Below, in pieces: positions 7,615 through 18,302 of a stretch of DNA of 64,000 nt; position 1 is the first letter of the stretch, and each line of letters starts with the position of its first letter. This DNA is from Amycolatopsis lexingtonensis (lineage in GTDB: Bacteria > Actinomycetota > Actinomycetes > Mycobacteriales > Pseudonocardiaceae): assembly GCF_014873755.1 (NCBI RefSeq), contig NZ_JADBEG010000001.1:5253501-5317500 (forward strand), written 5' to 3'. The translations under genes were made by a program, and so were the position numbers. The notes under the pieces were generated by a model. It was given only the letters and a program-made list of their open reading frames with translations, had not been told where the DNA came from and did not search any database.

Positions 7615-9305
7615 GAAGCCGCCACCTCCAGCCGCCAGAGGTCGCCGAGCACCTTCAGCAGGGTTTCCTGGCGTTCCTCGAGGACGGCCGGGGTCCAGCC
7701 GTCCGTCGCGAGCACCTGGGAGGTCAGCACGAACGGCGGCCAGCTCGTCTTCTCGAAGTACTTGGTCTTCTTCGCCTCGAACTCGAGGTTGCTCGCCGCC
7801 GAGTTCTTCCGTCGCGAAAGCAGGACGAGGTTCGCCAGCCGATGCACCCAGTAAGCCCGTTCCTGCGCGGTGAAGGTGCCGGTCCACCCGCTGCCCGCGG
7901 CCGGGGACTGCGGGAGGACGTGCTCCACGCTGATCAACGGGTAGCCGTCGTAGCCCGTTCCGCCGTCCGACAAGGCCGAGTCGAGGCGCAGCAGCACGTA
8001 CAAGCGGATCCTCGTCACCGTGTAGATCTCCGAGCCCAGCTTCGCGAGGGTTTCCGCCTGTTCCTCCGCGGAAAGCTGCAGCGGGGACTCCGGGGCGTAG
8101 AGGTCGAGGCCCTTCTCCATCCAGTCCAGGACGCGGCCGTACCGCTCGACCCGGCGGGTGATGTCCACCCGGCGGACGAGCATGCCGGCGGCGAGCCGTT
8201 CGAGGTCGACGAGGAAACGCAGCAATGACGCGGAGTCGGCGGTCGGCCGGCTGAAGTAGCTGATCGCCGGCGGAACCCAGTCCGTGTTGTCCAGCTGTTT
8301 CAACCAGCCGAGGAGCCGGTTGATCTCCTCGGCGCCCGGTCCCCCGGCGTAGCTGGCGCGCGTGACCACCTCGAAAGCGTCCGAGTAGGGAACCAGCACG
8401 TCGTCGATGAACTTTTTGCCGTCGGGCACCCGGTGCAGCACCGACGCCCGGAATTCCTTCAGGATCGACTCCCGGGCTTTCGTCTTCGCGTACACCATCC
8501 GGATGTGGGAGAAGAGGTCGCCGAAGTCGCTGCGGCCGAGGTCGTCCTCTTCGTGCGACCACTTGTTCGTGTAGGCGTCCTGGTCGGCCTCCGGGATGTT
8601 GCCGATGATCTCCGACTTCAGGATGTCGGTGTGGGTGAGGTCCAGGCCGCGCTCGTTGAGCACCGAGAAGATCCGGTAGGCGGACTCGAAGTCGACAGTC
8701 GCCACGACGACGAGGTAGGTGTACCCGTCGATGAACGAAACCAGCCGTTCGCACTCCGAGATTTCCAGAGCGCTCAACCGGTCCTTGAGCAGGAGTGCGT
8801 TCTCGACCAGCCGGAGGCGGCTGTCCGGCTTCACGTCCTGGAGCGCGGACAGCAAGTCGTTGCCCGAACGCTCCTGGATGTACTTCTCGAAGAATCCCTG
8901 GTCCTGATCCCGGAGCCGGAGGCGTGGCTGATCGGCGGTGCCCTTGATCGGATCGCCCTTCTGGAAGATGCGCTTTTCCAGGGACACGGCGAAGCCCGGC
9001 GAAACGTAGTCGCGGAGGACGCTGAGGAGCACTGTCAAGGTCGTGAGGCGTTGCTGACCGTCGACCACGTCCGCGAGTGGCTGCTTCTCGGCTTTGACGA
9101 GGACGATGCTCCCCAGGAAGTACGGATCCGACTCGGACAACGAGTCTTTCGCCTGGGAGGCGGCGAGGAGATCGTCGAACATCTCCCCGGCCTGCTCCGT
9201 CGTCCAAGCGTAGGGACGCTGGTAGCGAGGGATGGTGAACTGGTAGGCGTCGTCGAAGATCTCGCCGACGGGGTGCTCCGCTGCTTGGATTTTGGTCCCG
9301 GCCAT
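7611..9305 (-). CDS. DUF262/DUF1524 (GmrSD-like) protein, putative modification-dependent restriction enzyme
   Basis: 564-residue single-chain protein. The N-terminal DUF262 (ParB/Srx-like fold) shows IPRYQRPYAWT and the signature DVVDGQQRLTTL near residues 80-91. The C-terminal DUF1524 HNH-type nuclease shows SVEHVLPQSP and ANLVLLSRRKNSAASN. This is the architecture of GmrS-GmrD fusions, type IV enzymes that use NTP and cut modified (for example glucosylated hydroxymethylcytosine) phage DNA. The ATG at 9305 begins the conserved region; the frame stays open far upstream only as antisense to glnD coding. No methylase or specificity subunit is nearby. Substrate preference is inference. Confidence 0.85.
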   Translation of the reverse strand: MAGTKIQAAEHPVGEIFDDAYQFTIPRYQRPYAWTTEQAGEMFDDLLAASQAKDSLSESDPYFLGSIVLVKAEKQPLADVVDGQQRLTTLTVLLSVLRDYVSPGFAVSLEKRIFQKGDPIKGTADQPRLRLRDQDQGFFEKYIQERSGNDLLSALQDVKPDSRLRLVENALLLKDRLSALEISECERLVSFIDGYTYLVVVATVDFESAYRIFSVLNERGLDLTHTDILKSEIIGNIPEADQDAYTNKWSHEEDDLGRSDFGDLFSHIRMVYAKTKARESILKEFRASVLHRVPDGKKFIDDVLVPYSDAFEVVTRASYAGGPGAEEINRLLGWLKQLDNTDWVPPAISYFSRPTADSASLLRFLVDLERLAAGMLVRRVDITRRVERYGRVLDWMEKGLDLYAPESPLQLSAEEQAETLAKLGSEIYTVTRIRLYVLLRLDSALSDGGTGYDGYPLISVEHVLPQSPAAGSGWTGTFTAQERAYWVHRLANLVLLSRRKNSAASNLEFEAKKTKYFEKTSWPPFVLTSQVLATDGWTPAVLEERQETLLKVLGDLWRLEVAAS

Positions 9306-9355
9306 GCGGGAGATCTCGGTGCGCGGGCACCGGTTGTTACAGCCGTTACCGCATC

Positions 9356-9390
9356 GTTCGGAGCCGCGAGTCGCGCCTGCGGCTCCGAAC
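9356..9390 (-). terminator. hairpin terminator after glnD
   Basis: A perfect 12-base inverted repeat (9356-9367 and 9379-9390; GTTCGGAGCCGC and its complement) with an 11-base loop lies 7 bases past the glnD stop. The stem is GC-rich with no clear T-run, as is usual for actinobacterial terminators. It separates the amtB-glnB-glnD operon from the DUF262 gene. Confidence 0.7.
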
Positions 9391-9397
9391 AACGCGT

Positions 9398-11707
9398 TTA
9401 GGAAGCCGCCGCCAGGACGGCTTGCTCCACCTCTCGGCGCCAGCCCGGTTCGATGCGGCCGCTTCGCGGGGTCACCGCGAACGAGTCCACCACCGCGCCG
9501 CCCAGGGTCGATGCCTTGGCCCAGCGGACCTCCGCGTCGCACCTCCGCAGCGCGCCCGCTACCCGGAACAGCAGGCCGATGCGGTCGGCCGCGCGCAGTT
9601 CCAGGACCACTGTGTCCGGGCCGCTCGTCTCGTCGTCGAACCACAGCACCTTCGGGGCGACCGGGGCCGGTGAGCCGTAGTCGCGTTCCTTCGCCGCCAG
9701 GCGCTGGGTCAGCGGGAGCGTGCCCGCGACCGCCCGGGCGAACTGCTCGCGCAGCAGCGTCGCGTCCGGCAGGGAGCCGAACTTCGGGGACGCCGTGAAC
9801 ACACCGGCTCGGCCGCCGTCGTGGCCGCGCAGGACCGCCGAGTGGACCTCCATCGAGTTCAGCGCCAGCACGCCCGCCGCCGGGGCCAGGAGTTCCGCGC
9901 GAGCCGGGACCGCCAGCAGGACCGTGACGACCTTGCCCTGGGAGCTGATCCGGATTTCGCCGGTGCCCGAGGCCACCGCCGCCGCGACCAGCTCGCGCTG
10001 GTCGTCGTCCATCGGTTCCGGGGCGGTGAAGCCCTTGCCGTGCAGGACTTCTTCGCAGCCGGAGACCAGTTCGGCGAGCAGGCGCGCCTTCCAGTCCGTC
10101 CAGACGCCCGGTCCGGTGGCCAGCGAATCGGCCTGGGTGAGCGCGTGCAGCAGCTCGACCAGGACCAGGTCGCTGTCCAGCGTCTTCACCACCCGTGCCA
10201 CGGTGGCCGGCTCGCTGATGTCGCGCCGGGTCGCCGTGTGCGGCAGCAGGAGGTGGTGGCGGACCATCGACGACACCGTCGCGGCGTCGGCCGGGCTCAG
10301 CCCGAGCCGGGTCGCGACCTGGGCGGAGATCTTCGCGCCCAGTTCCGAGTGGTCGGCGTCGCGGCCCTTGCCGATGTCGTGCAGCAGCGCGCCGATCAGC
10401 AGCAGGTCCGGCCGCGCCACCGTGGTGGTCAGCTTGGCCGCCTCGACGCAGGTGCGCACGAGGTGCCGGTCGACCGTCCACTGGTGCACCGGCGAGCGCG
10501 GCGGCAGGTCGCGGACCGCGCCCCACTCGGGGAACAGCCGGGACCACAGGCCGGTCCGGTCGAGCGACTCGACCGCGTCGACCAGGCCCTCCCCCGCGCC
10601 CAGCAGCTCGACCAGCGCGTTCAGCGCCTCCGACGGCCACGGCGCGCGTAGTTCCGGCGCCGTTTCCGCCAGTGCCTTGAGCGTGCCGAGCGCGATCGGC
10701 TTCCCGGTGCGCGCCGACGCCGCGGCGACCCGCAGCAGCAGCGCCGGGTCCTTCGCCGGGACGGCGTCGCGGGCCAGCGCGACCTCGTTCCCGTGCAGCA
10801 CCACGTTTTCCGCGAGCGGCGTCCGCGAAGGACGGCGCCCGAAGCGCGTCTTCGGCGGGTCCACAGTGGACCGGAGCGCGACGTCCAGCGCGTACGCGAT
10901 GGTGCGGCCCGCGCCGGAAAGCTTGCGCGCCAGCGTGAACCGGTCGCCGAAGCCGAGTTCGGCAGCCACCAGCTCGGCCTCCGGCGCGGCCAGGACGTCC
11001 CGTTCGCGCCGGATTTCGCGCCGCAGCTCGGTGCGGACGTCGAGCAGGAGTTCCTTGGCCTCCAACAGCTCTTCGCCCGGACGCGCGGTCAGCTGCGCCG
11101 CGGCCAGCGCTTCCAGGACGGCGAAGTCCCGCAGCCCGCCCCGCCCGTGCTTGAGGTCGGGTTCGGCGGACTGCGCGATCTCGCCGCTGCGGGCCCAGCG
11201 CTGCCGGACCGACGCCGTCATGTCCGGGATCTGCTTGCGCGCGGTGCGGCGCCACTGGTCGCGCGCCGCGGAAACCAGCCGCCCGCTCAGCTCGGCGTCC
11301 CCGGCGAGGTGCCGGGCGTCGAGCAGGCCCATGGCCACGCGAAGGTCCTCCGAAGCGACCTTCAGCGCTTCGCCGGGCGTGCGGACCGAGTGGTCCAGCC
11401 CGACTTTCGCGTCCCACAAGGGATACCAGAGCGCGTCCGCGATCTCGCCGATGCCGCTGTTGCCGTTGTGCACCAGCAGCAGGTCGAGATCGGAGAACGG
11501 CACCAGTTCCCGGCGGCCGAGCCCGCCCACGGCGACCAGCGCGACACCCGGTTCCGCGGTGTCGACGCCGGCCGCCGAGGCTCCCCTGCCCAGCCAGAAT
11601 TCATAGAGGTCGACCAGGGCCGCCCGCAGTGCGGACGCCCCCAGCCTCCCGTGCCTGCCCTCGAGCAAGCGCTCGGTGGCCTTGACCAGTTCGCCCCCGT
11701 CGGCCAT
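9398..11707 (-). CDS. glnD: PII protein nucleotidyltransferase/removing enzyme GlnD
   Basis: 769-residue bifunctional enzyme that senses glutamine and modifies the PII protein on its T-loop. In actinobacteria the modification is adenylylation rather than uridylylation. The nucleotidyltransferase motif GGLGRRELVPFSDLDLLLVH (residues about 61-80) has the G-x-x-(R)-x9-D-x-D metal site. An HD domain (LLHDIGKGRDADHSELGAKIS-type, about 440-460) reverses the reaction. Two C-terminal ACT-like regions (RAELLAPAAGVLALNSMEVHS and LELRAADRIGLLFRVAGALRR) bind glutamine. It starts 9 bases after glnB in the amtB-glnB-glnD operon. Confidence 0.96.
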   Translation of the reverse strand: MADGGELVKATERLLEGRHGRLGASALRAALVDLYEFWLGRGASAAGVDTAEPGVALVAVGGLGRRELVPFSDLDLLLVHNGNSGIGEIADALWYPLWDAKVGLDHSVRTPGEALKVASEDLRVAMGLLDARHLAGDAELSGRLVSAARDQWRRTARKQIPDMTASVRQRWARSGEIAQSAEPDLKHGRGGLRDFAVLEALAAAQLTARPGEELLEAKELLLDVRTELRREIRRERDVLAAPEAELVAAELGFGDRFTLARKLSGAGRTIAYALDVALRSTVDPPKTRFGRRPSRTPLAENVVLHGNEVALARDAVPAKDPALLLRVAAASARTGKPIALGTLKALAETAPELRAPWPSEALNALVELLGAGEGLVDAVESLDRTGLWSRLFPEWGAVRDLPPRSPVHQWTVDRHLVRTCVEAAKLTTTVARPDLLLIGALLHDIGKGRDADHSELGAKISAQVATRLGLSPADAATVSSMVRHHLLLPHTATRRDISEPATVARVVKTLDSDLVLVELLHALTQADSLATGPGVWTDWKARLLAELVSGCEEVLHGKGFTAPEPMDDDQRELVAAAVASGTGEIRISSQGKVVTVLLAVPARAELLAPAAGVLALNSMEVHSAVLRGHDGGRAGVFTASPKFGSLPDATLLREQFARAVAGTLPLTQRLAAKERDYGSPAPVAPKVLWFDDETSGPDTVVLELRAADRIGLLFRVAGALRRCDAEVRWAKASTLGGAVVDSFAVTPRSGRIEPGWRREVEQAVLAAAS

Positions 11708-11716
11708 CCCAGACGC

Positions 11717-13434
<1,718 letters not shown>

Positions 13435-13484
13435 ATCGTCCTCCCGTGCCCTGGGTTGGTGCGTTGGCAGTTTTGGCGCGCGGT

Positions 13485-13543
13485 GTTTCACGGGGCGGCG
13501 CGTGAGGTTTCACCCGCGTGAACTGTCCGCGCCGAGTTGTTAC
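13485..13543 (-). promoter_or_regulatory. GlnR-type box upstream of amtB
   Basis: Read on the minus strand, half-sites occur at 11-base steps: TTCAC (13518-13522), GAAAC (13507-13511), a degenerate site, and GAAAC (13485-13489). A GTAAC lies at 13539-13543. This matches the actinobacterial GlnR pattern GTnAC-N6-GAAAC repeated every 11 bases. It lies 51-109 bases upstream of the amtB GTG, the place expected for GlnR activation under nitrogen limitation. Confidence 0.55.
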
Positions 13544-13607
13544 GGGGAGGTTTCCGGAGACCTGTGCTGAAGTGTCCGGTTGCTTTACGCCGTGGTCGAA
13601 TAGCCCC

Positions 13608-14462
13608 ATGAGTGCGAGCGGCCACGGGAATGACCCACTGCCACCCCGAGTCGTGGAGGCATTGCGGTGTTCGGTGTGCGGTGACCCGATCGGACTAGCC
13701 GATCGCACGCTGCGTTGCGGGAACCGCCACTCTTTCGATCTAGCGCGACAGGGTTACGTGAACTTGTTGCACGCGCGAATCCCATCCGGCACGGCGGACA
13801 CCGCGGACATGGTCGCGGCGCGCGCCGACTTCCTCGCGTCGGGTGCGTACCGCGGGCTCGCCGACGAGCTGGCGCGGGTGTGCGCGGAGGCCGACGACCT
13901 CGTCATCGACGCGGGCGCGGGCACCGGCTACTACCTCGCGCGGGTGCTCGACGCGTCCGGGGCCTTCGGCCTCGCGCTGGACGTCTCGGCGGTGGCCTTG
14001 AAGCGGGCCGCCCGCGCCCACGCCCGGCTGGGCGCGGCGGTGTGGAACCTGTGGGAGCCGTGGCCGGTCGGCGACGAGGTGGCGTCGGTCGTGCTGAACG
14101 TCTTCGCGCCGCGCAACGGGCCGGAGTTCCACCGCGTCCTGCGCCCCGGCGGCCTGCTGGTCGTGGCGGCCCCGGCCCCGGACCACCTGCGCGAGCTGGG
14201 CGACCTCGTGCTGGCGGTGGACGAGCGCAAGGACGAACGCCTGGACGGCACCCTCGGCGAGTACTTCGGCCGGACGGGCCGCACGGAGGTCCGCCAGGAG
14301 GTCGAGCTGTCGCCCCAGCAGGTGCGCCAGGTGGTCGGAATGGGGCCTGCGGCGTTCCACCTGGACCGGGGCGACCGCCGGGCGCGGCTGGACGCGCTGA
14401 GCGAGCCGCAGGTGGTGACGGTGTCGTTCACGGTGTCCACCTACCGGCGTCTGGGAGGGTGA
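13608..14462 (+). CDS. RlmA-type 23S rRNA (guanine-N1) methyltransferase
   Basis: 284-residue SAM-dependent methyltransferase. An N-terminal zinc site is formed by CSVCGD and CGNRHSFD (residues about 21-43), followed by ARQGYVNLL. The SAM-binding motif is VIDAGAGTGYYL, and the catalytic region NVFAPRNGPEFHRVLRPGG matches the RlmA(I)/RlmA(II) family. Family members methylate G745 or G748 in 23S rRNA helix 35; the RlmA(II) branch gives tylosin or mycinamicin resistance. Which base is modified here cannot be read from the sequence. The ATG at 13608 begins the conserved region. Confidence 0.85.
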   Translation: MSASGHGNDPLPPRVVEALRCSVCGDPIGLADRTLRCGNRHSFDLARQGYVNLLHARIPSGTADTADMVAARADFLASGAYRGLADELARVCAEADDLVIDAGAGTGYYLARVLDASGAFGLALDVSAVALKRAARAHARLGAAVWNLWEPWPVGDEVASVVLNVFAPRNGPEFHRVLRPGGLLVVAAPAPDHLRELGDLVLAVDERKDERLDGTLGEYFGRTGRTEVRQEVELSPQQVRQVVGMGPAAFHLDRGDRRARLDALSEPQVVTVSFTVSTYRRLGG

Positions 14463-14466
14463 AGGG

Positions 14467-15096
14467 GTGAAGCCCGACTGGACCGCCCCCGCGACCCGGC
14501 TCGCGGACGCGGAGTGGGTCCGGGCCCGCATCGGCGGCGCGGCCAAGCTGTACGGCTGCGCGCGGCCGGAGGTGCTGGGCACGATCTGGTGGTACTCGCT
14601 CTCGTCGGTGCTGGTGGCGCCCGCGGTGGAAGGCCTGGTCGCGGGCAGGCTCGCCGACCCGTCGCTGGACGCGGTCGAGATCGACCTCGTCGCCGACGGC
14701 CGGTTTCTCGGTGCCCGGTCCACCCGCGCGCTCGACGGCGGGCTGCCCGAGCTGGGCGCGGCCCTGAAGACGGCGCTCGGCACCGCCATCGGCACCATCG
14801 CGGCCGTCAGCGGGGCCCGGGAGCGCGCGCTGGGCGCCATCGCGACCGACTCCATCGGCAACCGCCTGCTCTGGACGCCCGAGCCGGAGCGGGCGCTCGC
14901 CCTGGCCGAACCGCTGGTCGCGGCGATCGGGCTCGACCTCCCGAAACCGCGGTTCGTGCGCGTCGGGCGCACTCCCGCCGTGCGGCGGGCGTCGTGCTGC
15001 CTGATCTACGAGGTGGGCAACCCCAAGTGCGTGAGCTGCCCACGGCAGACGCCGGCCGAGCGCGACGCCCGCCTTCGCGCCGCGCTCAGTCCATGA
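14467..15096 (+). CDS. FhuF-like [2Fe-2S] protein
   Basis: 209-residue protein whose C-terminus carries the FhuF-type cluster signature: Cys-Cys in RASCCLIYEVG and Cys-x-x-Cys in PKCVSCPRQ. This family reduces ferric siderophores in the cytosol. The N-terminal two thirds fits the IucA/FhuF reductase fold and has no membrane segment. The GTG at 14467 is preceded by GGGAGGGTGAAGGG and follows the methyltransferase stop by 4 bases, so the two are co-transcribed. Its 3' end overlaps the convergent sigma factor by 11 bases. Confidence 0.8.
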   Translation: MKPDWTAPATRLADAEWVRARIGGAAKLYGCARPEVLGTIWWYSLSSVLVAPAVEGLVAGRLADPSLDAVEIDLVADGRFLGARSTRALDGGLPELGAALKTALGTAIGTIAAVSGARERALGAIATDSIGNRLLWTPEPERALALAEPLVAAIGLDLPKPRFVRVGRTPAVRRASCCLIYEVGNPKCVSCPRQTPAERDARLRAALSP

Positions 15097-15943
15097 CCGC
15101 CAGCTCGAGCTTCGCCAGCCGCTCGGGGTCGGCGATGACCTCGATGCCCGCGATCCGGTCGTCCTCGACGCGGAACGCCAGGACCACCGCGAGCCGTCCC
15201 TCGCGGACCATGAGCAGGCCGGGCGCGCCGTCGACGAGGGCGAGTTCGCTCGCGCGGGCCCGTTCGGACGCCAGCACCGCGCCGCGGCGGACGCTCTCGA
15301 CCCCGCGCAGCACGATCGGCGCCGGGCTCGGCCCGACGAACCGGTCGGCGTGCAGGACGACGTCCGGGTCGAGCAGGGCGAGCAGCGCCTCGAAGTCCCC
15401 GCCGCGCGACGCCGCCAGGAACGCTTCAACGACCTTGCGCCGCCGGGGCAGGGTCGCGTCGGCCGCGGTCCCGCCCTTGACGCGGCGACGGGCGCGGCTC
15501 GCGAGCTGCCGGGTCGCGGCCGGCGTCTTGCCGAGCATCGGCGCGATCTCGTCGAACGGCACCGCGAACATGTCGTGCAGCACGAACGCGACCCGCTCGG
15601 CCGGGGCCAGCGCGTCGAGGACGACCAGCAGCGCCAGCCCGACCTCGTCGGCCAGCTCGGCCTCCTGCGCGGGATCGCGGCGCTCGTCGTCCGGCTCGGG
15701 CTGCCCGTCGAGAGGCTCCTCGGGGTGGTTGCGGCGCGCCCGCAGCGCCGAGAGGCACACGCGCGCGACCACGGTCGTCAGCCACGCGGGAACGTTGTCG
15801 ATCTCGGCGGCGCCGGTGCGATCGAACCGCAGCCAGGCCTCCTGGAGGGCGTCGTCGGCTTCGGCGGCCGAACCCAGCATCCGGTAGGCGACCGCGCGCA
15901 ACCGCGGCCGCTCCCGCTCGAACCGCTCGGTCAGCGCGTCCAC
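15086..15943 (-). CDS. ECF sigma factor with C-terminal SnoaL-like extension (ECF41/SigJ type)
   Basis: 285-residue extracytoplasmic-function sigma factor. Region 2 (residues 5-75: LRAVAYRMLGSAAEADDALQEAWLRF) and region 4 (about 105-165: LAPAERVAFVLHDMFAVPFDEIAPMLGKTPAATRQLASRARRR) are clear. They are followed by a ~110-residue SnoaL-like domain in place of a separate anti-sigma factor, ending ADPERLAKLEL, close to the ECF41 NPDKL motif. In ECF41 proteins this extension controls activity. The GTG at 15943 has GAGAGGA upstream. No anti-sigma gene is adjacent; the next gene upstream is a PPOX-type protein. Confidence 0.88.
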   Translation of the reverse strand: MDALTERFERERPRLRAVAYRMLGSAAEADDALQEAWLRFDRTGAAEIDNVPAWLTTVVARVCLSALRARRNHPEEPLDGQPEPDDERRDPAQEAELADEVGLALLVVLDALAPAERVAFVLHDMFAVPFDEIAPMLGKTPAATRQLASRARRRVKGGTAADATLPRRRKVVEAFLAASRGGDFEALLALLDPDVVLHADRFVGPSPAPIVLRGVESVRRGAVLASERARASELALVDGAPGLLMVREGRLAVVLAFRVEDDRIAGIEVIADPERLAKLELAVMD

Positions 15944-15975
15944 TTCGTTCCTCTCGCCCGGGTATTCAAGGAGTA

Positions 15976-16002
15976 GACCCCGGCGCGGCCGGCGATGTGA
16001 CC
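15976..16002 (-). promoter_or_regulatory. candidate ECF41-type autoregulatory promoter
   Basis: On the minus strand GGTCACA (15996-16002), exactly 16 bases, then GGTC (15976-15979) lie 33 bases upstream of the sigma-factor GTG. The published ECF41 target consensus is TGTCACA-N16-CGTC, so each box differs at one base and the spacer is exact. Confidence 0.45.
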
Positions 16003-16021
16003 GGAATGAGCGTGATCCGGG

Positions 16022-16441
16022 TCATCCCCGGCGGTGGACGGCCCGCCGTGGCTCGTACCAGGTCTCGCCCACGGGCTCGCCGGCCATGTTCCAGCTCCAC
16101 GAGACGCGCGGCGTGACGCGGGCGTAGTGGCCCGGCCCGACCAGGCCGGTGCGCTCGACGGGTTCGTCCGCCTCGCCGTACACGCGGATGGCGCGGGCGA
16201 TGAACGGCTGCATCGAGACCAGGTCGTCCACCAGCAGGGCGACCCTCCGGCGGCCGGCGCCGACGTTGCGGAACTTGCGGGTCGCCAGCACCGCGGCCCC
16301 GACGCCGCCGACCCAGAAGGCCTCGCCGTCGAACTCGAACGCCAGCGGGACGAGGTCGGGCTGCCCGCCGGCACCGAGGGTGGCGACGCGGGCGAGCGGC
16401 TGGGAACGCAGGTAGGCGATCTCTTCCGCGGTGAACGACAT
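16022..16441 (-). CDS. PPOX-class (F420-dependent type) flavin/deazaflavin oxidoreductase
   Basis: 139-residue split-barrel protein. It begins FTAEEIAYLRSQPLARVATLG with PDLVPLAFEFDGEAFWVGG, the pattern of pyridoxamine-phosphate-oxidase-fold proteins that bind F420, FMN or haem. GAAGGAG lies just upstream of the ATG. It sits 78 bases upstream of the ECF sigma gene on the same strand. ECF41 sigma genes are often beside small oxidoreductases, so it may belong to the regulon. Substrate not known. Confidence 0.75.
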   Translation of the reverse strand: MSFTAEEIAYLRSQPLARVATLGAGGQPDLVPLAFEFDGEAFWVGGVGAAVLATRKFRNVGAGRRRVALLVDDLVSMQPFIARAIRVYGEADEPVERTGLVGPGHYARVTPRVSWSWNMAGEPVGETWYEPRRAVHRRG

Positions 16442-16503
16442 GGCGGCTCCTTCGTGGTCGGGTCCCCCCGGCTACACGAACGGCGCCGGCCCGGATCGAC
16501 AGC

Positions 16504-16941
16504 TCACAGCACGCAGAACTCGTTGCCCTCGGGATCCGCCAGCACGAAGTGGTCCGGACGGCCGTCCAGGGTGTGCTCCTGCAGCACCGTCGCACCCGCC
16601 GCGGTGAGGCGGGCGATCGCTTCGACGACCCGTTCCCAGCGCCGCTCCCAGGGGACCTCGCGGCCGCCGCCGGCCTGGACGTCCAGGTGGAGGCGGTTCT
16701 TCGCGGTCTTGCCCTCGGGGACTTTGAGGAAGCTCAGGTTCGGCAGGACGCCCTCGGGGTCGCTCAGGTACGCGCCGTCGTCCCACTCCGGCTCGGGTAC
16801 GCCCTGCTGCTCGAACCACGCTTCCCAGCTCGCGAACCCCGGTGGGGGCGGGCGCTCGATGTAGCCGAGGGCCACCGCCCAGAACTTCGCCAGCTCGCGG
16901 GGTTCCGCGCAGTCGATCGTCAGGCTCCAGCGCACCGTCAC
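16504..16941 (-). CDS. VOC family (glyoxalase-like) protein
   Basis: 145-residue vicinal-oxygen-chelate-fold protein. WSLTIDCAEPRELAKFWAVALGY begins the first beta-alpha-beta unit; NRLHLDVQAGG and HFVLADPEGNEFCVL mark the second module. The glyoxalase-like_6 subgroup usually has this layout. I start at the GTG at 16941, where similarity begins; a longer frame reaches 17013. It may act in resistance or a small-molecule pathway, but the sequence does not say which. Confidence 0.75.
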   Translation of the reverse strand: MTVRWSLTIDCAEPRELAKFWAVALGYIERPPPPGFASWEAWFEQQGVPEPEWDDGAYLSDPEGVLPNLSFLKVPEGKTAKNRLHLDVQAGGGREVPWERRWERVVEAIARLTAAGATVLQEHTLDGRPDHFVLADPEGNEFCVL

Positions 16942-17015
16942 GCACGAAGAGTAGCCTCGCCCACGCGCTGGGAAACTTGACCGGCCGGCCGAACCTGCGA
17001 TTACGGTGAGCACCG

Positions 17016-18302
17016 ATGAGCGAACGCACCTGGGGCTTCCGCACCCGCGCCCTGCACGCCGGCGGCACTCCCGATCCGGCGACCGGCGCGCGGGCCGTGC
17101 CGATCTACCAGACCACCAGTTTCGTCTTCGAGGACGCGGCCGACGCCGCCAGCCTCTTCGCGCTCCAGAAGTACGGGAACGTCTACAGCCGGATCGGGAA
17201 CCCGACCGTCGCCGCGTTCGAGGAGCGGGTCGCCAGTCTCGAAGGGGCCATCGGCGGGGTCGCGACCGCGAGCGGGCAGGCCGCGGAGTTCCTCACGTTC
17301 AGCGCGCTCACCGAGGCCGGCGACCACATCGTGTCCGCGAGCGGGCTCTACGGCGGGACCGTCACCCAGCTCACCGGGACGCTCCGGCGCTTCGGCGTCG
17401 AGACGACGTTCGTCAGCGGCGGGATCGACGACTACGCCGCCGCGATCACCGACCGGACGCGGCTGCTCTACACCGAGGTCATCGGCAACCCCGGCGGCGG
17501 CATCGCCGATCTCGCCGCACTGGCCGATCTCGCGCACGCCCACGACATCCCGCTGGTCGTCGACGCCACGCTGGCCACGCCGTACCTGTGCCGCCCGATC
17601 GAGCACGGTGCCGACATCGTGCTGCACTCGGCGACGAAGTTCCTCGGCGGCCACGGGACGACGCTCGGCGGGATCGTCGTCGAGTCCGGGAAGTTCGACT
17701 GGGGCAACGGGAAGTTCCCGCGGATGACCGAGACCGTCGACAGCTACGGCGGCCTCCGCTACTGGGAGAACTTCGGCGAGTACGCCTTCTGCACCCGGCT
17801 GCGGGCCGAGCAGCTGCGGGACATCGGCGCGGTGCTCTCGCCGCACTCGGCTTTCCTGCTGCTGCAAGGGATCGAGACGCTGCCGCAGCGGATGGACGCG
17901 CACGTCGCCAACGCCCACGCGATCGCCGCGCACCTCGATGCCGACCCGCGCGTGGCCTGGGTGTCCTACGCCGGACTGCCGTCGCACCCGCACCACGAGC
18001 TGGCGAAGAAGTACCTGCCCGCCGGGCCGGGCGCGGTGTTCTCCTTCGGCATCGACGGCGGCCGCTCGGCGGGCGAGAAGTTCGTCGAATCGGTGGAGCT
18101 GCTGTCGCACCTGGCGAACGTCGGGGACGCGCGGTCGCTCGTCATCCACCCGGCGTCGACGACGCACGCGCAGCTGTCGGAAGAGCAGCTCGCGGCCGCG
18201 GGCGTCGGGCCCGACCTGATCCGGCTGTCCATCGGCCTGGAGGACACCGACGACATCCTCTGGGACCTCGACCAGGCGCTGGGCAAGGCGGTGGCCGGAT
18301 GA
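17016..18302 (+). CDS. metY: O-acetylhomoserine sulfhydrylase (aminocarboxypropyltransferase)
   Basis: 428-residue PLP enzyme of the Cys/Met metabolism family that joins O-acetylhomoserine with sulfide to give homocysteine. The PLP lysine is Lys208 in [13 protein letters not shown]. The start [31 protein letters not shown] and YSRIGNPT are typical of MetY rather than CGS or MetC, as is the long insertion after the lysine. The usual VDNT motif reads [10 protein letters not shown] (Asn to Ala). Its stop overlaps the next start (ATGA), coupling it to a CoA-binding protein. Confidence 0.92.
   Translation: MSERTWGFRTRALHAGGTPDPATGARAVPIYQTTSFVFEDAADAASLFALQKYGNVYSRIGNPTVAAFEERVASLEGAIGGVATASGQAAEFLTFSALTEAGDHIVSASGLYGGTVTQLTGTLRRFGVETTFVSGGIDDYAAAITDRTRLLYTEVIGNPGGGIADLAALADLAHAHDIPLVVDATLATPYLCRPIEHGADIVLHSATKFLGGHGTTLGGIVVESGKFDWGNGKFPRMTETVDSYGGLRYWENFGEYAFCTRLRAEQLRDIGAVLSPHSAFLLLQGIETLPQRMDAHVANAHAIAAHLDADPRVAWVSYAGLPSHPHHELAKKYLPAGPGAVFSFGIDGGRSAGEKFVESVELLSHLANVGDARSLVIHPASTTHAQLSEEQLAAAGVGPDLIRLSIGLEDTDDILWDLDQALGKAVAG

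Noticed and set aside
9720..11606. 628-residue Ser-rich plus-strand frame opposite glnD
   Set aside because: Shadow frame; glnD has intact motifs on the other strand.
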